Shown: positions 62,164 through 64,000 of the stretch, piece by piece | Layout of the letters: every line of letters starts with the position of its first letter | How positions within the stretch are numbered: position 1 is the first letter of the stretch | DNA from: Pseudomonas frederiksbergensis | Lineage (GTDB): Bacteria > Pseudomonadota > Gammaproteobacteria > Pseudomonadales > Pseudomonadaceae | DNA length: 64,000 nt | NCBI RefSeq assembly: GCF_900105495.1 | Contig: NZ_FNTF01000002.1 | Span: forward strand, 6,154,001 to 6,218,000 | Reading direction: 5' to 3' | Made by a program: the position numbers and the translations under genes | Notes under the pieces: generated by a model | The model's database searches: none | What the model was told of the DNA's origin: nothing | Seen by the model: the letters and a program-made list of their open reading frames with translations, nothing else

Positions 62164-62330
62164 GGGTTAAATCCTGGTGCCAGGGCTGGGTACTGCGGTT
62201 GTGATCCGCAAAATTGATAGGTTATCCTCGCGCCGCGCCAGTTTTGAAACAAGACGGCAGGAAGCCAATGCCTGGTTCAAACGACTCTTGAAGCGTTTTT
62301 TCTAACGCTCAGCCCAAAAAGGATAATCCC

Positions 62331-62393
62331 ATGCAAGAAGACTATCTCCTTCATCAGGACATTAAAGGTATCGAAGCCTGGGCACAGGTCTGA
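62331..62393 (+). CDS. 20-residue open frame ahead of the PP2C-like gene
   Basis: Encodes MQEDYLLHQDIKGIEAWAQV. AAGGA lies 8 bases before the ATG, a better ribosome site than that of the next gene, and the stop is 3 bases before the PP2C-like start. It could be translated and couple translation of the next gene, or be what remains of a longer gene. No similarity was recognised. Confidence 0.4.
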   Translation: MQEDYLLHQDIKGIEAWAQV

Positions 62394-62396
62394 ACC

Positions 62397-63167
62397 ATGC
62401 CTGAGATCCCGATAGACTTCAGCTGTAAAACGACCTGCGCGTTTGTGCCAGGACGCTCGCACCTCAAGACTCAAACCCCTTGCCAGGACTATGTCGCGGC
62501 CAGAGAGTCCAACGAGGTGACCTGCATTTCATTGGCCAATGGGGCCGGCTCCCCAGCCAGCTCTGCAATCGGCGCCCAGGTAGCGGTCACGGCGACCCTG
62601 GCCTTTGTCTGCAAAAACTTTGAAAGCCTCTGGCAAAACATGGACAAACACAACGCGAAGGCAGCCCAGCGTCTGGTTAATCGCTGCCTCGATGCGTTCA
62701 GGCGTAAATCTGCAAAACTTGGCGGCGAGATCAATGACCTGGCCTGCAACTTGTCATTCGTCGCTTACTCACGAGGCCGCTACCTGGCAGGCCACTTGGG
62801 CGATGGCGTTATCGCAAGCGCTGATGCGGACGGACAACTTCAGGCCCTTTCTCATCCGGAAAACGGCGAGCTCGCCAACACCGCCCTGTTTCTGACTGAC
62901 CATAAAGCGGCGTCGCGACTCAGGTTGTACCGTGGGCCAATCGAAGCCACGACTGGCTTCGCGATCATGAGCGAAGGCAGCGCAGAAAGCCTCTATGAAA
63001 AATCCAGCGGCGTCCCCGCCCCGGCGCTTCAAAAGCTACTGGAGTTGAATGCAACGCTGCCCAGAAAAAAAATGAAGGAAGTGCTGGCTGACAACCTGCA
63101 ACAGTCCATTGCCAGTAAAACCGAAGATGACTGCTCCCTGGGCTTACTGTCGATCCTGAAGCCCTGA
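62397..63167 (+). CDS. PP2C-like protein phosphatase, one metal-site residue changed
   Basis: 256 residues of the bacterial PP2C_2 type. Recognisable sites: CQDYVA with Asp31, the G-D-G box in AGHLGDGVIA (Asp136) and the closing EDDCSLGLL (Asp244-245). The usual V-x-D-G-x-G box reads SLANGAGS, so a metal-binding Asp is Asn48. Relatives often stand next to a kinase and a von Willebrand/TerY protein; none is seen in the window. The ribosome site is weak and translation is probably coupled to the 20-codon frame just before it. Activity should not be assumed. Confidence 0.75.
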   Translation: MPEIPIDFSCKTTCAFVPGRSHLKTQTPCQDYVAARESNEVTCISLANGAGSPASSAIGAQVAVTATLAFVCKNFESLWQNMDKHNAKAAQRLVNRCLDAFRRKSAKLGGEINDLACNLSFVAYSRGRYLAGHLGDGVIASADADGQLQALSHPENGELANTALFLTDHKAASRLRLYRGPIEATTGFAIMSEGSAESLYEKSSGVPAPALQKLLELNATLPRKKMKEVLADNLQQSIASKTEDDCSLGLLSILKP

Positions 63168-63269
63168 ATCGACGTGAGGCAAACGCCCCGGAGTGACTGC
63201 CTCCGAGGAGAAATGACCGAAACCTCTGATCGCAAGGCCCACCTTGTGCCAGAGGTCTTTAATCGGTGA

Positions 63270-64000
63270 TTACTGCAATACACCCAACTCTTTCGCCCTG
63301 GCGACCGCCTGCGTGCGCCGTTCAACCCCAAGCTTGCTGTTGATATGGCTGGCATGGGTTTTCACCGTGTGCAGCGAAATAAACAACTGATCGCTGATTT
63401 CCTGATTCGAACAGCCTTGGGCAATCAGTCGCAGGACGGCCATTTCCCGCGTACTGAGTTGTTCCGCTGCGGCGGATGACTCCGCCGGACGGGCTGACAC
63501 TGCCGGAAGCTGCTCTGAAAGGCTCTGCGAAACGGGCGTCGGCACACCGAGTTGAAGTTGGGTACGCAGCCAGTCCGGATGTTCAGCCAACAACCGGTCA
63601 AACGGTTGCAGCACTCCACCGGCCGCCGCTTCCAGCGCCTGACCCAGGGCCTTGCGGGCCTCGGGTTCACGCCCATTCCCAAGCAATAACGTCACTTTTT
63701 GAGTCAGCGCCATCACGCTGAGCAGCTGCCTGCCGGTTTGCTGCCCATGCTCAAGCAACGCGTTCAATCGTCCTTCGGCCAGCATCGGTTGCCCCTGAAT
63801 GACCTCCAGCAAGGCCTGTTGCAACTCGATATGCAGCGGTAGTTGCGGATGGAACTCTGGAGGGGCCGCCGCGTGTTCGCCGTTGTAGGTCTGCCCCAAG
63901 CGAGCGAGCCAGGCTTCGGCCAGGTCGGTGCGCCCCTGCGATAGCCAGAGTTCGCATTTGACCAGGGTAATCATCGCCAGGTAGTAGATCGGCGGCACAT
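63270..64000 (-). CDS. LuxR/MalT-type regulator, 3' part (cut by the window edge)
   Basis: About 243 residues are seen, open to the window end. The C-terminal LuxR HTH is complete: LSTREMAVLRLIAQGCSNQEISDQLFISLHTVKTHASHI, then LGVERRTQAVARAKELGVL. The part before it is helical, TPR-like (LHIELQQALLEVIQGQPMLAEGRL), as in the MalT/LAL regulators with an N-terminal ATPase that would lie outside. Target genes are unknown. Confidence 0.88.
   Translation of the reverse strand, partial: VPPIYYLAMITLVKCELWLSQGRTDLAEAWLARLGQTYNGEHAAAPPEFHPQLPLHIELQQALLEVIQGQPMLAEGRLNALLEHGQQTGRQLLSVMALTQKVTLLLGNGREPEARKALGQALEAAAGGVLQPFDRLLAEHPDWLRTQLQLGVPTPVSQSLSEQLPAVSARPAESSAAAEQLSTREMAVLRLIAQGCSNQEISDQLFISLHTVKTHASHINSKLGVERRTQAVARAKELGVLQ

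Overview
The window is a chromosomal segment of a Pseudomonas, most likely of the P. fluorescens group. The grounds are high GC, the typical fluorescent-Pseudomonas REP palindromes between genes, and a gene order across 19.2-50 kb and 56.7-60.4 kb that matches, from memory, the P. aeruginosa block around lpxC-mraZ to trpS. No insertion sequence, prophage, CRISPR array, rRNA or tRNA gene was found. One RNA gene, rnpB, is present.

Left part (1-19 kb, accessory and regulatory). A dauB-dauA-dauR arginine racemisation operon comes first. It is followed by a divergent nitric oxide pair: flavohaemoglobin fhp and its sigma54 activator fhpR/norR, with two GT-N7-AC boxes and a sigma54-like promoter between them. 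Then come cheV, a GNAT acetyltransferase, a small secreted protein, a YkgJ-type Cys-cluster protein, and an unusual lipoprotein that joins an amino-acid-binding domain to a RidA domain. An RND efflux pair (adaptor plus pump) ends in a 37-codon scar that looks like a collapsed two-component system. A small exported protein, an OprD-family porin and a Cache-type diguanylate cyclase follow.

Centre (19.2-37.4 kb, minus strand). The complete division and cell wall cluster reads mraZ-rsmH-ftsL-ftsI-murE-murF-mraY-murD-ftsW-murG-murC-ddlB-ftsQ-ftsA-ftsZ-lpxC. Junctions from mraZ to ddlB mostly overlap by a few bases. The mraZ promoter carries three exact 10-bp-period MraZ boxes. rnpB lies just upstream. 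The rsmI | lpoA-yraN-diaA-dolP divergon follows, then sspA-sspB, the cytochrome bc1 genes petABC, and rplM-rpsI.

Right part (47.5-64 kb). An aldo-keto reductase, an acyl-CoA dehydrogenase and a GlxA-type regulator precede a four-gene accessory operon at 51.25-56.58 kb: a flavin L-amino-acid 2-monooxygenase-like enzyme, a nitrilase-superfamily amidase, an internally duplicated membrane protein and an asparaginase-like amidohydrolase. The first two fit a route from amino acid to amide to acid, as in DavBA or IaaM chemistry. The substrate is unknown, and this is the best candidate for an undescribed system here. Housekeeping genes zapE, trpS, a hydrolase, yhcB/zapG, an OmpA-like lipoprotein and a YcbL-type hydrolase follow. 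Last come a PP2C-like protein with a changed metal-site residue and the 3' part of a MalT/LuxR-type regulator cut by the window edge.
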